A DNA stretch of 46,442 nt. Origin: Actinomycetota bacterium (GTDB lineage: Bacteria; Actinomycetota; Actinomycetes; Mycobacteriales; Micromonosporaceae). The notes beneath the pieces were generated by a model, which was not told the origin of the DNA, ran no database searches, and saw only the letters and a list, made by a program, of their open reading frames with translations. The first letter of the stretch is position 1, and the number at the start of each line of letters is the position of its first letter. Position numbers and translations under genes: made by a program. Of the stretch, positions 30,974 through 39,570 are shown one piece after another. The DNA lies in contig VAWN01000043.1 in NCBI GenBank assembly GCA_005885555.1, positions 1 to 46,442 on the forward strand, read 5' to 3'.

Positions 30974-31958
30974 TTACAGGCGGACCAGCATCTTGCCGGT
31001 GTTGTCGCCGCGCAGCAGGCCGAGGAACGCGTCGGGCGCGTGCGCGATGCCGTCGACCACGGTCTCGTCGAAGCGGATCCGGCCGGCGCGCAGCCACTGC
31101 GCCATCTCGGCGAGGAAGTCCGGCCGCCGGTCCTCGTGGCTGCCGACCAGGTACCCGCGCAGGGTCAGCTGCTTGCCGATGGCCAGCGGCAGGTTGGCCG
31201 GCCCCGGCGCCTGACGGCCCGCGTTGTACATGGAGATGGCGCCGCACAGGGCGATCCGGCCGAACGGGCGCATTCGGCTGAGCGCCGCCTCGAGGTGGTC
31301 GCCGCCGACGTTGTCGAGGTACACGTCGATGCCGTCGGGCGCGGCCGCCTTCAGTTGGTCGCGTACCGGTGCGTCGTGGTAGTTGAACGCGGCGTCGTAG
31401 CCGAGCTTGGTGAGGTACTCCACCTTGGCCGCGGAGCCGGCGCTGCCCACCACCCGGCTCGCGCCGCGCAGCTTGGCGATCTGGCCGGCGAGGCTGCCGA
31501 CCGCGCCGGCCGCGGCGGAGACGAAGACCGCCTCGCCCGGCCGCATCGCGCCGATGTCGAGGATGCCGACGTAGGCGGTCAGGCCGGGCATGCCGAGCGC
31601 GCCGAGGTATGGGATCCACGACCTGTACCCGGCCGGCGTCCAATACCGCGAACTCCCGCCAGCCCAAGTCGTGCAGCACCACCTCGCCGACCGCCACCCG
31701 GGGATCGGCCGAGGCGATCACCTCGCCGACCGCGCCGCCGGACAGCGGCTGCCCGATCTGGAACGGCGCCACGTAGGACGGCCGGTCGTCCATCCGCCCG
31801 CGCATGTACGGGTCCACCGACATGTACCGGTTGTGCACGAGCACCTGTCCCGGCTCCGGATCGGCGACGGCGACCTCGACGAGGCGGAAGTTGTCCAGGG
31901 TCGGTTGGCCCGTCGGCCGGGCGGCAAGCTGGATCTCACATCCGGTCAGTTCGCTCAC
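30974..31958 (-). pseudogene. Frameshifted medium-chain NADP-dependent oxidoreductase
   Basis: The two halves of one protein lie in different frames. From GTG 31958 the N-terminal half reads VSELTGCEIQLAARPTGQPT ... RYMSVDPYMRGRMDD ... GWREFAVLDAGRVQVVDP. Near 31608-31616 the frame is lost, and the other frame resumes at YLGALGMPGLTAYVGI, running through FVSAAAGAVGSLAGQIAKL (cofactor loop) to a normal end, MLVRL at 30974. The pieces match the zinc-free medium-chain reductase group (prostaglandin/leukotriene-type reductases, CurA-like). Several residues normally between VDP and YLG are missing, so there is a small deletion at the junction as well as the shift. Either a genuine pseudogene or a sequencing error. 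Confidence 0.75.
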
Positions 31959-32243
31959 GGATAGGACGGTACCCGGGCGCTGCGGGTGCGGATCCGGCCG
32001 GGACGGTCCATGCTTACCAAGGTTGGCGCTCTCCAGCACTTGCGCACGCGGTACGGAGCGCTACCGTTGACCATTACCGAATTGCTCACTGCAAGGAGAT
32101 AATCACCCTCAGCTAACTCGGCCAGTGTGCCAAGCCCGGACACATGTGGTAGAAAGTACGGGCTCGACGTACGACCGAAGGCTCTCGTCCCCGAGCGCGA
32201 CGCGGTCCCCACACTGCCGTGTCGCGGCTGACCTGGAGGTACG
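31959..32243. promoter_or_regulatory. Divergent leader between oxidoreductase relic and STAS gene
   Basis: No gene seen. TTGACC at 32067-32072 and TAGAAAGTAC at about 32150-32159 are promoter-like but not at paired spacing. GTACG (32156-32160) and CGTAC (32167-32171) form a small inverted repeat. AAGGAGAT at about 32093 looks like a ribosome site but no open frame follows it. GGAGG at 32235-32239 serves the STAS gene. Confidence 0.3.
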
Positions 32244-32597
32244 ATGTCCACCCTGTCGATCAACGCGCGCACCGATGCCGGTGGAACAGTGCACATCCAT
32301 CCGACCGGCGAGATCGACAGCGACAACGCCCATGACATCCGCGATGCGGTCCGTGGCGTGCTGGCGACCGGCCAACCGCGATTGATCAAAGTGGACATGG
32401 CGGGGGTGTCGTTCATCGACTCGGTCGGCATCGGCGCGCTGGTGTCCTGCTATCACACCGCCGCGGCCAGCGAGGTGCGGCTCGTGGTGTGCAACCCCAC
32501 CGCATACGTGCACCGGCTGTTCTACGTCTCCGGACTGCTGGGCCTGTTCGGGTCGCCGGCCCGCCCGCCCGAACAGCGCGACCACGAACCGGTGTAG
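32244..32597 (+). CDS. STAS-domain anti-sigma factor antagonist
   Basis: A 117-residue SpoIIAA/RsbV-like protein: TVHIHPTGEIDSDNAHDIRDAV and KVDMAGVSFIDSVGIGALV, where Ser60 after FID is the residue normally phosphorylated by an anti-sigma kinase. Unphosphorylated, it captures the anti-sigma factor and frees the sigma factor. No RsbW-like kinase or sigma gene is near, so it is an orphan whose partner lies elsewhere. GGAGG sits 4 nt upstream of the ATG. Its stop is only 3 bp from the convergent helicase stop. Confidence 0.88.
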   Translation: MSTLSINARTDAGGTVHIHPTGEIDSDNAHDIRDAVRGVLATGQPRLIKVDMAGVSFIDSVGIGALVSCYHTAAASEVRLVVCNPTAYVHRLFYVSGLLGLFGSPARPPEQRDHEPV

Positions 32598-32600
32598 CTC

Positions 32601-34802
32601 CTACCGCCAGGAATCGTCGGTGCCGACCGTGGTCAGCCGCTGGGTGGCCCGGGACAGCGCCACGTAGAGGGTACGGCGGCCGGCCGGCGACTCGTCGAGG
32701 ATCGCGGCCGGCTCGACGACCAGTACCCCGTCATACTCCATGCCCTTGGCCTCCAACGAGGTCACCACCTGCAGCCGCGGGTCGGTGACGGCGGCCAGCC
32801 ACGCCGCCACCTCGTCGCGGGTGGCCTGGGTGGCGATCACACCGACGGTACCCTCGACCTCGCCGAGCAGGTCGACGGTCGCGTCGCGCACCGCGCCGGC
32901 CAGGGCGGCGGGCGCGACGACGACGTGCCGCGGCGCGACGCCGGTGCGCCGCACCGCGACCGGCAGGTCCAGGTCCGGCTCGGTCTTGCGGACCACGTCG
33001 GCCGCGACCGCGAAGATCTCGGCGGAGTTGCGGTAGTTCGTGGTCAGCAGGTGCTCGCTGCGCCGGCGGGTACCCAGAGCGGCGTCGCGCGCCTTCGCGG
33101 TCTCGGCCGGGTCGCCGGCCCACGCCGCCTGGGCCGGGTCGCCGACCACGGTCCAGCTGGCGTACTCGCCGCGCCGGCCGACCATCCGCCACTGCATCGG
33201 GGAGACGTCCTGTGACTCGTCGACGACGATGTGCGCGTACTCGCGATAGTCGGCCGGCCGCTCGAACGCCACCCCCCGCGCGGCCGCCATCCGGTCGGCG
33301 TAGGTGGTCACCTCCCGTACCCCCTGCACGGTGAACGGGTCGGCGTGCCGGCGCGGCGGCGCGGGCGGGGTACCCAGCAGCTCGTCCAGTTCGTCGAGCA
33401 GCGCGACGTCCTCCACGCTCACCCCGTCACCGCCGCTCACGCCGTCACCGCCCAGCGACCGGGACAACGTGGCGACCTCGTCGCCGGACAGCATCCCGTT
33501 CGCGTACCGCCGGGTGCGCTCCGGATCGGCCAGCCACCGCAGCACGTCGCGCGGCCGCAGGCGCGGCCACCACCCGCGCATGAACCCGATGAACTCGCGC
33601 CGCTCGGCGATGTCGGCGGCGAACTCCTCGCGTGCCGGTACCGACGAGGCGCCCAGCACCGAGACGGCCTGCCGCCACAGCGCGTCGAGCAGGTGCCCGG
33701 CGGCCTTCGGCCGGACCGCGTTGCGCTTCCCGCCACCGCCGAGCAGGGTGTGCCGTACCCCCGAAAGCTCATTGCCGGTCAGCCGCAGCAGCGTGCCGCG
33801 GTACAGCAGGCGAAGCTCGTGCGGCGCGCCCGGCGCGTTGTCGCGGACCGCGCGCGCCAGCACGCGGGCCATCCGCAGGGACCCCTTCACGGTGGCCACC
33901 GCATCCGGGTCGTGCCGGGTCGCCTCGACGCCGACCACCAGCGAACCGAGCGAGGCCAGCGTCACGTCGTCCTCGCCCAGCGACGGCAGCACCCGGGAGA
34001 TGTAGGAGACGAACACCGGGGACGGCCCGACCACGAGCACGCCGCCGCCGGCGAAGCGCTGGCGGTCGCTGTACAACAGGTATGCGGCGCGGTGCAAGGC
34101 TACCGCGGTCTTGCCGGTACCCGGGCCGCCGCGCACCACCGTCACGCCCAGGGCGGGGGAGCGGATCGCCTCGTCCTGCTCCTTCTGGATGGTGGCGACG
34201 ATGTCGCGCATGCCGGTACCGGTGGTGCGCGTCAGCGCGGCGACCAGCGCGCCGTCGCCGACGATCCGCATGTCCGGCGGCGCCGCGTCCGGGTCGAGCA
34301 GGTCGTCCTCGATGCCGGTGACCACCTCGCCGGAGGACTGGATCAGCCGGCGCCGGATCACGTCCATCGGGTCGACCGGGGTGGCGCGGTAGAACGGCGC
34401 CGCGGCCGGTGCCCGCCAGTCGATCACCAGGGCGTGCGCGTCCGTGTCGCGCAGGCCGATCCGCCCGACGTAGCGGACCTCACCCGTGGCCGGGCTGGTG
34501 GGGTCCGGGCTGGCACCGCGCAGGTCGAGCCGGCCGAAGACCAGGCCCTCGTGCTCGGCGTCGAGGATGCGGCGGCGGCGCGCGGCGTGGTACACCATCG
34601 CGTCGCGCTCGACCAGCGAGCCGGGCGGACCCGCCGCGGCGATCTGGTACCCGGCCGCCTCGATCTCGGCGGTCTCCCGCTTGATGACCTCCAGCCGGGC
34701 GTAGACGCGGTCGACGTGCCGCTGCTCCGCGGCGATCTCCTCGGCGGCGCCCGTGTCAGTTACCGGTGCCAGCCTCGACACTCTCCTTCTTGTACTCCGC
34801 AT
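32601..34802 (-). CDS. HelD-like RNA polymerase-associated superfamily I ATPase
   Basis: A 733-residue UvrD/Rep-related ATPase lacking DNA-helicase accessory domains. The N-terminus (about 15-90) is the helical arm of HelD proteins, which enters RNA polymerase channels; RYVGRIGLRD and VIDWRAPAAAPFY are family segments; Walker A is RGGPGTGKTAVALHRAAYLLY (224-232); VVDESQDVSPMQW is motif II, followed by GDPAQA, NYRNSAEIF, LEAKGMEYDGV and LYVALSRATQRL. Class II HelD/HelR proteins in actinobacteria release stalled or rifampicin-bound polymerase. No rifamycin-associated element is obvious upstream. Start uncertain: ATG 34802 or GTG 34781; both overlap the upstream DedA gene's end, so the two are probably co-transcribed. 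Confidence 0.87.
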   Translation of the reverse strand: MRSTRRRVSRLAPVTDTGAAEEIAAEQRHVDRVYARLEVIKRETAEIEAAGYQIAAAGPPGSLVERDAMVYHAARRRRILDAEHEGLVFGRLDLRGASPDPTSPATGEVRYVGRIGLRDTDAHALVIDWRAPAAAPFYRATPVDPMDVIRRRLIQSSGEVVTGIEDDLLDPDAAPPDMRIVGDGALVAALTRTTGTGMRDIVATIQKEQDEAIRSPALGVTVVRGGPGTGKTAVALHRAAYLLYSDRQRFAGGGVLVVGPSPVFVSYISRVLPSLGEDDVTLASLGSLVVGVEATRHDPDAVATVKGSLRMARVLARAVRDNAPGAPHELRLLYRGTLLRLTGNELSGVRHTLLGGGGKRNAVRPKAAGHLLDALWRQAVSVLGASSVPAREEFAADIAERREFIGFMRGWWPRLRPRDVLRWLADPERTRRYANGMLSGDEVATLSRSLGGDGVSGGDGVSVEDVALLDELDELLGTPPAPPRRHADPFTVQGVREVTTYADRMAAARGVAFERPADYREYAHIVVDESQDVSPMQWRMVGRRGEYASWTVVGDPAQAAWAGDPAETAKARDAALGTRRRSEHLLTTNYRNSAEIFAVAADVVRKTEPDLDLPVAVRRTGVAPRHVVVAPAALAGAVRDATVDLLGEVEGTVGVIATQATRDEVAAWLAAVTDPRLQVVTSLEAKGMEYDGVLVVEPAAILDESPAGRRTLYVALSRATQRLTTVGTDDSWR

Positions 34803-35406
34803 GCATCGCCTTGTGGGTGCGGTGGCGGATGACCAGCCCGGTCACCCCGCCGCAGACCACCGCGACCGCCAGGGCCAGCCAGGAGAAGTCCGACAGCCAC
34901 CGCTCGGCGGCCTGCCCGATCCCCCAGATCGCGAACGCGGTGCCACTGGCCCACAGGATGCCGCCGGCCGCGTTCGCGACCAGGAACTTCCGATACGGTA
35001 CCCGCAGAGCGCCGGCCAGCGGACCGGCCAGGATCCGCAGCAGCGCGACGAACCGGCCGAAGAACACCGTCCACACGCCCCACCGGCCGAACAGCTTCTC
35101 CGCCTTGGCCAGGTGCGCCGGCCCGAAATGACCGGGGAACCGCCGGCCGAACCGTTCCAGCATCTGCCGACCGCCGCGCCGCCCGATGGCGTACCCGATC
35201 GAGTCGCCGATGATCGCGCCGGCGCTCGCCGCCACGGCGACCCACCACACGTTGGTCGACCCGGTGGCGGCCAGCAACGAGGCGGCGACGAGGGCGATCT
35301 CGCCCGGCAGCGGGATGCCGAGGCTCTCGATCCCGACCACCGCGAAGACCACGAGGTAGACGAGGACCGGCGGGAGGGTGGCGAGCCAGTGCTGTACCTG
35401 GTGCAC
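34756..35406 (-). CDS. DedA-family membrane protein
   Basis: A 216-residue inner-membrane protein with DedA/SNARE-associated pattern: VFAVVGIESLGIPLPGEIALVAASLLA, AIIGDSIGYAIGRRGG, and the charged motif FFGRFVALLRILAGPLAGA, followed by helices near 140-195 and a basic Cys-free tail. DedA proteins are lipid flippases or proton-coupled transporters needed for envelope homeostasis; UptA/PopT-type members recycle undecaprenyl phosphate. Which lipid is used here is not readable. The GTG at 35406 begins MHQVQHWL. Its end overlaps the HelD gene. Confidence 0.88.
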   Translation of the reverse strand: MHQVQHWLATLPPVLVYLVVFAVVGIESLGIPLPGEIALVAASLLAATGSTNVWWVAVAASAGAIIGDSIGYAIGRRGGRQMLERFGRRFPGHFGPAHLAKAEKLFGRWGVWTVFFGRFVALLRILAGPLAGALRVPYRKFLVANAAGGILWASGTAFAIWGIGQAAERWLSDFSWLALAVAVVCGGVTGLVIRHRTHKAMHAEYKKESVEAGTGN

Positions 35407-35475
35407 CTCGTACCACCCCCTGGGCTGAATCGGCCCCTATACGCTACCCGCCGCTGTCCACGCGTACCGACACGT

Positions 35476-35507
35476 TGAGGCCCGCCCATCGCCGGGGGCG
35501 GGCCTCA
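35476..35507 (-). terminator. Strong terminator between small conserved gene and DedA
   Basis: TGAGGCCCGCCC (35476-35487) and GGGCGGGCCTCA (35496-35507) form a 12-bp perfect stem with an 8-nt loop, 19 nt after the stop of the gene ending at 35527. It separates that gene from the DedA-HelD pair. Confidence 0.75.
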
Positions 35508-35526
35508 GGTGAACCGGACGGGGTTC

Positions 35527-35856
35527 TCAGCCCTCGAACACGCCAGCGTCGACCAGACGCTTCTCGGTCGCGTCCCAGCCGTCGCGGGGGTGCGCGGCCG
35601 CCAGCGCGGCCAGTTCGACGCGCAGCTTCGGACCGTGCCCCGCCCCGGCCAGGACCCGGATCTCCTCGACGAACGCGTCGGAGTCGGTGCGCAGGTGCAC
35701 CGTCTGGCCGTTGGTCAGGTTGCGGATGTAGGCGTACTTGCCATGGTTGAGCGGGATGAGGTACTTGAACTCGCCCAGCACGTTGAGCGCGCCAGGCGCT
35801 CCCGACTGACCGGCGCGAACGGACGCGCGGGCGGTCTTGGAGGTGTTGCTCGCCAC
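35527..35856 (-). CDS. Small conserved actinobacterial protein of unknown function
   Basis: A 109-residue soluble protein: a flexible Ser/Thr/Ala N-terminus (MASNTSKTARASVRAGQSG), then GEFKYLIPLNHGKYAYIRNL, TVHLRTDSDAFVEEIRVLAG and HPRDGWDATEKRLVDAGVF. No catalytic pattern or named domain is recognised; the strong internal order and typical codon use show a real gene, and I recall similar proteins in other Micromonosporaceae without a function. AGGAG 7 nt before GTG 35856 supports the start. Confidence 0.75.
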   Translation of the reverse strand: MASNTSKTARASVRAGQSGAPGALNVLGEFKYLIPLNHGKYAYIRNLTNGQTVHLRTDSDAFVEEIRVLAGAGHGPKLRVELAALAAAHPRDGWDATEKRLVDAGVFEG

Positions 35857-36073
35857 GCGGGGACTCCTGTCCTGGAGCAGAGGATTGGGTAAGCGGCGCC
35901 AAGTTTACCCGAGCCGTTCGAGGCGCCGGCCGGACCACCCGTTCGGTGGCAATTCCGCGATTCGCTGGCGTCACGTGCGTCACCCGGGCATCATGAACAT
36001 CGGTCATCGGTACCCACCGGTTGCCGGCAGGTCGTAGGGGAAGACGCACCTGCCAGTACCGGGGAGGTCAGCC

Positions 36074-36565
36074 GTGCCCACGCGAGGCGTCGTGTACGTG
36101 CACTCAACGCCGCTCGCCGTGTGTCCACACGTCGAGTGGGCGATCGCGCGCGTCCTCTCCGCACCGGTGAACCTGCACTGGTCCGCCCAACCCGTCGAGC
36201 CCGGTGCCCAGCGCGCCGAATGCAGTTGGTCCGGCCGGCCCGGTACCGGTGCCGAACTGGCCGCGGCACTGCGGCAGTGGCCGATGATCCGGTACGAGGT
36301 GACCGAGGAACCCAGTCCCGGCGTCGACGGGCAGCGCTTCATGCACGTGCCGAACCGGGGACTGTTCTCCTCGGCGATGAGCGCCAACGGAGACCTCATG
36401 CTCGGCGAGGACCGGCTGCGGGCGCTGATCGCCACCGCCCGGGGACCGGAAGGCCTCGCGCACGCGTTGGACAAGGCCCTGGGTACCGCCTGGGACGCCG
36501 AGTTGGAGCCGTACCGGTACGCCGGCGACGGCGCCCCGGTCACCTGGCTCACCCAGGTCGGTTGA
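36074..36565 (+). CDS. DUF3145-family protein
   Basis: A 163-residue protein of the actinobacterial DUF3145 family: GVVYVHSTPLAVCPHVEWAI, HWSAQPVEPGAQRAECSW, GTGAELAAALRQWPMIRYEV, RFMHVPNRGLFSSAMSANGD and the end ALGTAWDAELEPYRYAGDG. Function unknown; in other actinobacteria it lies near fatty-acid synthesis genes, as here, on the strand convergent with accD. GGAGG 7 nt before GTG 36074 fixes the start. The stop codon is followed at once by the family B repeat. Confidence 0.9.
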   Translation: MPTRGVVYVHSTPLAVCPHVEWAIARVLSAPVNLHWSAQPVEPGAQRAECSWSGRPGTGAELAAALRQWPMIRYEVTEEPSPGVDGQRFMHVPNRGLFSSAMSANGDLMLGEDRLRALIATARGPEGLAHALDKALGTAWDAELEPYRYAGDGAPVTWLTQVG

Positions 36566-36613
36566 AATCTTGGACGCTTGCACCCCCGGCAGGGGGCACA
36601 AGCGTCCAAGATC
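36566..36613. repeat. 48-nt palindromic element, family B copy 3
   Basis: AATCTTGGAC (36566-36575) to GTCCAAGATC (36604-36613), 48 nt, with a 14-bp stem ATCTTGGACGCTTG/CAAGCGTCCAAGAT and an inner CCCCC/GGGGG stem. It begins on the base after the DUF3145 stop codon (TGA at 36563-36565) and lies between convergent genes, so it is placed as a bidirectional terminator. Confidence 0.87.
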
Positions 36614-36649
36614 TGGCTTCGCCGGCCGGAACCGGCCGCAGGCGGCCCG

Positions 36650-38059
36650 CTACAGCGGGATGTTGCCGTGCGCGCCGCGGGCGGCCGGCGCGGCGGCGAG
36701 CGCCTCGGCGATGCGCCGCCGGGTCTCGGTCGGCTGGATCACGTCGTCGACGACGCCGATCTCCAGCGCCCGGTTGACCCCGCCGGCGGTGCGCGACTGC
36801 TCCTCGATGAGCTGGGCACGCAGCGCCTCGCGCTGGTCGGCCGGCGTGGCGGCGAGCTTCTTGCGGTGCAGGATGTTCACCGCCGCCGCGGCGCCCATCA
36901 CCGCGATCTCCGCGGTCGGCCAGGCGTACACGGCCGTCGCGCCGAGCGCGCGGGAGTTCATCGCGATGTACGCGCCGCCGTAGTTCTTGCGGGTCACCAG
37001 CGTCACCCGCGGTACCACCGCTTCGGCGAAGGCGTGCAGCAGCTTGGCGCCGCGGCGGACCACGCCGTCCCACTCCTGGCCGACGCCGGGCAGGTAGCCG
37101 GGCACGTCCACGAGCACGATCAGCGGTACCCCCAGCGAGTCGCACATCCGCACGAACCGCGCGGCCTTCTCCGCGGACGCCGCGTCGAGGCAGCCGCCCA
37201 GCCGCAGCGGGTTGTTCGCGATGACCCCGACGGTGCGGCCGGCGAAGCGGCCGAGCGTGGTCACCACGTTCGGCGCCCACTTGGCGTGCAGTTCCACGCC
37301 GGGCTCGTCGAGCAGCGCCTTGACCAGCGGCTTGACGTCGTACGCGCGGTTGGCTTCGGCGGGCAGCAGCGCGGACAGGTCGGTGCCGTCGGTCACGTCG
37401 GCGGGGGAGAGCCGGCCCTGGTGGCCGAGCATCGCGGCCAGCCGCCGGGCGGTGTCCATCGCCGCGCCTTCGTCCTTGGTGGTGACGTGCACGACGCCGG
37501 AGCGCCGGCCGTGCGGCTCCGGGCCGCCCAGCCGCTCCATGTCGACCTGCTCGCCGGTGACGCTGCGGACCACCTCCGGGCCGGTCACGAAGATCCGGCC
37601 GCCGTCGCTCATCACGACGATGTCGGTCAGCGCCGGGCCGTAGGCCGCGCCGCCGGCGGCCGGGCCGAGCACGACGGAGATCTGCGGTACCCGGCCGGAC
37701 GCGCGCACCATCGCGGCGAAGACCTGCCCGATGCCGTCCAGCGCGACCACGCCCTCGTGCAGCCGTGCGCCGCCGGAGTGCCACAGCCCGATGACCGGTA
37801 CCCGTTCCCGCACCGCGGTGTCGATCGAGTCCACGATGTGCCGGCAGCCCTCGGTACCCAGCGCGCCGCCCATCCGGGTGCCGTCCGTGGCGTACGCGAT
37901 GACCGGCGTACCGTCGACCAGCCCGCGCGCCGCCAGCGCGCCGGAGTCGTCGGCCGGGCTGAGCAGCCGCAGGGTGCCCTGGTCGAACAGCGTCCGCAGC
38001 CGGACCTCCGGATCGCGGTGGTCGACGGCCGCCTCGTCGGCGACAGGGGTCGTGGTCAC
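36650..38059 (-). CDS. accD: Acyl-CoA carboxylase carboxyltransferase subunit
   Basis: A 469-residue carboxyltransferase of the acetyl/propionyl-CoA carboxylase type, with both crotonase-like halves in one chain: GTLRLLSPADDSG..., LWHSGGARLHEGV, VVLGPAAGGAAYGPALTDIVVM, then GVIANNPLRLGGCLDAASAEKAARF, VPGYLPGVGQEWDGVVRRGAKLL and RKNYGGAYIAMNSRALGA, the acyl-CoA- and carboxybiotin-binding loops. It moves CO2 from biotin to acetyl-CoA to make malonyl-CoA; the biotin-carrying subunit is encoded elsewhere. GTG 38059 is chosen because GGAGG precedes it by about 6 nt; the ATG at 38092 would overlap fabF. Last gene of the fab operon, 13 bp from fabF. Confidence 0.92.
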   Translation of the reverse strand: MTTTPVADEAAVDHRDPEVRLRTLFDQGTLRLLSPADDSGALAARGLVDGTPVIAYATDGTRMGGALGTEGCRHIVDSIDTAVRERVPVIGLWHSGGARLHEGVVALDGIGQVFAAMVRASGRVPQISVVLGPAAGGAAYGPALTDIVVMSDGGRIFVTGPEVVRSVTGEQVDMERLGGPEPHGRRSGVVHVTTKDEGAAMDTARRLAAMLGHQGRLSPADVTDGTDLSALLPAEANRAYDVKPLVKALLDEPGVELHAKWAPNVVTTLGRFAGRTVGVIANNPLRLGGCLDAASAEKAARFVRMCDSLGVPLIVLVDVPGYLPGVGQEWDGVVRRGAKLLHAFAEAVVPRVTLVTRKNYGGAYIAMNSRALGATAVYAWPTAEIAVMGAAAAVNILHRKKLAATPADQREALRAQLIEEQSRTAGGVNRALEIGVVDDVIQPTETRRRIAEALAAAPAARGAHGNIPL

Positions 38060-38072
38060 GTTCTCCTCCGAA

Positions 38073-39296
38073 TCAGTACCTGGTGAAGACAAGTACGGCG
38101 TTGTGGCCGCCGAAGCCGAACGAGTCGTTCAGCGCGGCCGGGATGTCCAGCTCGCGGGCCCTGAGCGCGGCGACGTCGAGGTCGAGCGCGTCGTCGGGGT
38201 CCTCCAGGTTGATCGTGGGGGGCACGACACCGTAGTGGAGGGCGAGGATCGTCGCGATGGACTCGACGGCGCCGGCGGCACCGAGCAGGTGACCGGTCAT
38301 CGACTTGGTCGAGGTGATCACCGCGTTGGTGACCTCGGCGTGGCGCAGCGCGGCGATCTCCGCGATGTCGCCGACCGGCGTGGCGGTGGCGTGCGCGTTG
38401 ACGTGCCGGATGTCGTGGGGGTCGACGTCCGCGTCGCGCAGCGCCGCGCGGATCGCCCGGACGGTACCCCGGCCCTGCGGGTCGGGCTGCACGATGTCGT
38501 ACCCGTCCGAGGTCATCCCGGCACCGGCCAGCCGGGCGTACACCCGGGCGCCCCGGGCGCGGGCGTGCTCGGCGGTCTCCAGAATGACAATGCCGGCGCC
38601 CTCGCCGAGCACGAAACCGTCGCGCGCCTTGTCGAACGGCCGGGAGGCCCGTTCGGGTTCGTCGTTGCGCGTCGACATGGCCCGCATCGAGGCGAACCCG
38701 GCGATCGGCAGCGGGTGGATGACCGCCTCGGTACCCCCGCAGACGACCACGTCGGCGCGGCCGGCCCGCAGGATGTCCAGCCCCCACGCGATCGCCTCGG
38801 CACCGGTGGCGCAGGCGCTGACCGGTGCGTGTACCCCGGCCCGGGCGCCCAGTTCGAGCCCGACCCAGGCGGCCGGCCCGTTGGGCATCAGCATCGGTAC
38901 CGTGTGCGGGCTCACCTTGCGCGGGCCGGACTCCTCCAGGATGTCGTCCTGGTTGAGCAGTGTGGTGGCGCCGCCGATGCCGCTGCCGACGACGACCGCC
39001 AGCCGTTCGGCGTCCACGGCACCGGCCAGGCCGGCGTCGGCCCAGGCCTGGTGCGCGGCGATCAGGGCCACGGCCTCGCAGCGGTCCAGCCGGCGTAGCC
39101 GTACCCGGTCGATGATCTCGGCCGGTTCGACCTTGAGCCGGGCCGCGATCCGTACCGGCAGCTGCGCGGCCCACCCGTCGGCGAGTGCGACCACGCCGGA
39201 CCGACCGGCGACCATGGCTTCCCAGGTCGACGCGACATCCCCGCCGAGCGGGGTGGTCGCGCCGAGCCCGGTTACGACAACGTCTGGACGGGACAC
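38073..39296 (-). CDS. fabF: Beta-ketoacyl-ACP synthase II
   Basis: A 407-residue condensing enzyme for chain elongation with malonyl-ACP. Active-site residues are visible: nucleophile Cys162 in PVSACATGAEAI, His in VNAHATATPVGD, and the second His in DSFGFGGHNAVL, plus STKSMTGHLLGAAG. Length is normal. GTG 39296 lies 2 bp after the acpP stop, so translation is coupled. Third-from-last step gene of the operon fabD-fabH-acpP-fabF-accD. Confidence 0.95.
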   Translation of the reverse strand: MSRPDVVVTGLGATTPLGGDVASTWEAMVAGRSGVVALADGWAAQLPVRIAARLKVEPAEIIDRVRLRRLDRCEAVALIAAHQAWADAGLAGAVDAERLAVVVGSGIGGATTLLNQDDILEESGPRKVSPHTVPMLMPNGPAAWVGLELGARAGVHAPVSACATGAEAIAWGLDILRAGRADVVVCGGTEAVIHPLPIAGFASMRAMSTRNDEPERASRPFDKARDGFVLGEGAGIVILETAEHARARGARVYARLAGAGMTSDGYDIVQPDPQGRGTVRAIRAALRDADVDPHDIRHVNAHATATPVGDIAEIAALRHAEVTNAVITSTKSMTGHLLGAAGAVESIATILALHYGVVPPTINLEDPDDALDLDVAALRARELDIPAALNDSFGFGGHNAVLVFTRY

Positions 39297-39298
39297 GA

Positions 39299-39544
39299 TC
39301 AGGCCGTGGACTTCTCGATGTACGACACGGCGTCGCCGACGGTCTTGAGGTTCGGTACCTCGTCGTCGGGGATCTTGCAGCCGAACCTCTCCTCGGCGGC
39401 CACCACGACCTCGACCATGGACAGCGAGTCCACGTCCAGATCGTCGGTGAACGACTTCTCCTCGGCGACGTCGTCCGGGTTCACGCCGGCAACCTCTTCG
39501 AGGATCTCGGCGAGGCCGCTGGTGATCTCGTCACGGGTCGTCAT
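39299..39544 (-). CDS. acpP: Acyl carrier protein
   Basis: An 81-residue acidic carrier protein: four-helix layout with DDLDVDSLSMVEVV, where Ser40 takes the 4'-phosphopantetheine arm, and IPDDEVPNLKTVGDAVSYIE. Carries acyl chains between the Fab enzymes. A good AGGAAGGA site precedes the ATG. Two bp separate it from fabF and 26 bp from fabH. Confidence 0.96.
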   Translation of the reverse strand: MTTRDEITSGLAEILEEVAGVNPDDVAEEKSFTDDLDVDSLSMVEVVVAAEERFGCKIPDDEVPNLKTVGDAVSYIEKSTA

Positions 39545-39570
39545 GGGGTTTCCTTCCTCGGGTGTTCTGG

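Noticed and set aside
32085-32110. Small gene after AAGGAGAT near 32093
   Set aside because: The next start codons are followed by early stops; no open frame worth calling.
34803-35406. Rifamycin-associated element in front of the HelD gene
   Set aside because: The upstream sequence is the DedA coding region, and no element with the published inverted-repeat pattern is visible.
3078-36613. Palindromic repeats as insertion-sequence ends or CRISPR repeats
   Set aside because: No transposase gene or target duplications lie between copies, spacing is kilobases, and there are no short unique spacers or cas genes.
36121-36777. Plus-strand frame containing SWTLAPPAGGTSVQDL
   Set aside because: It overlaps DUF3145 out of frame; the peptide is simply the translation of family B copy 3.
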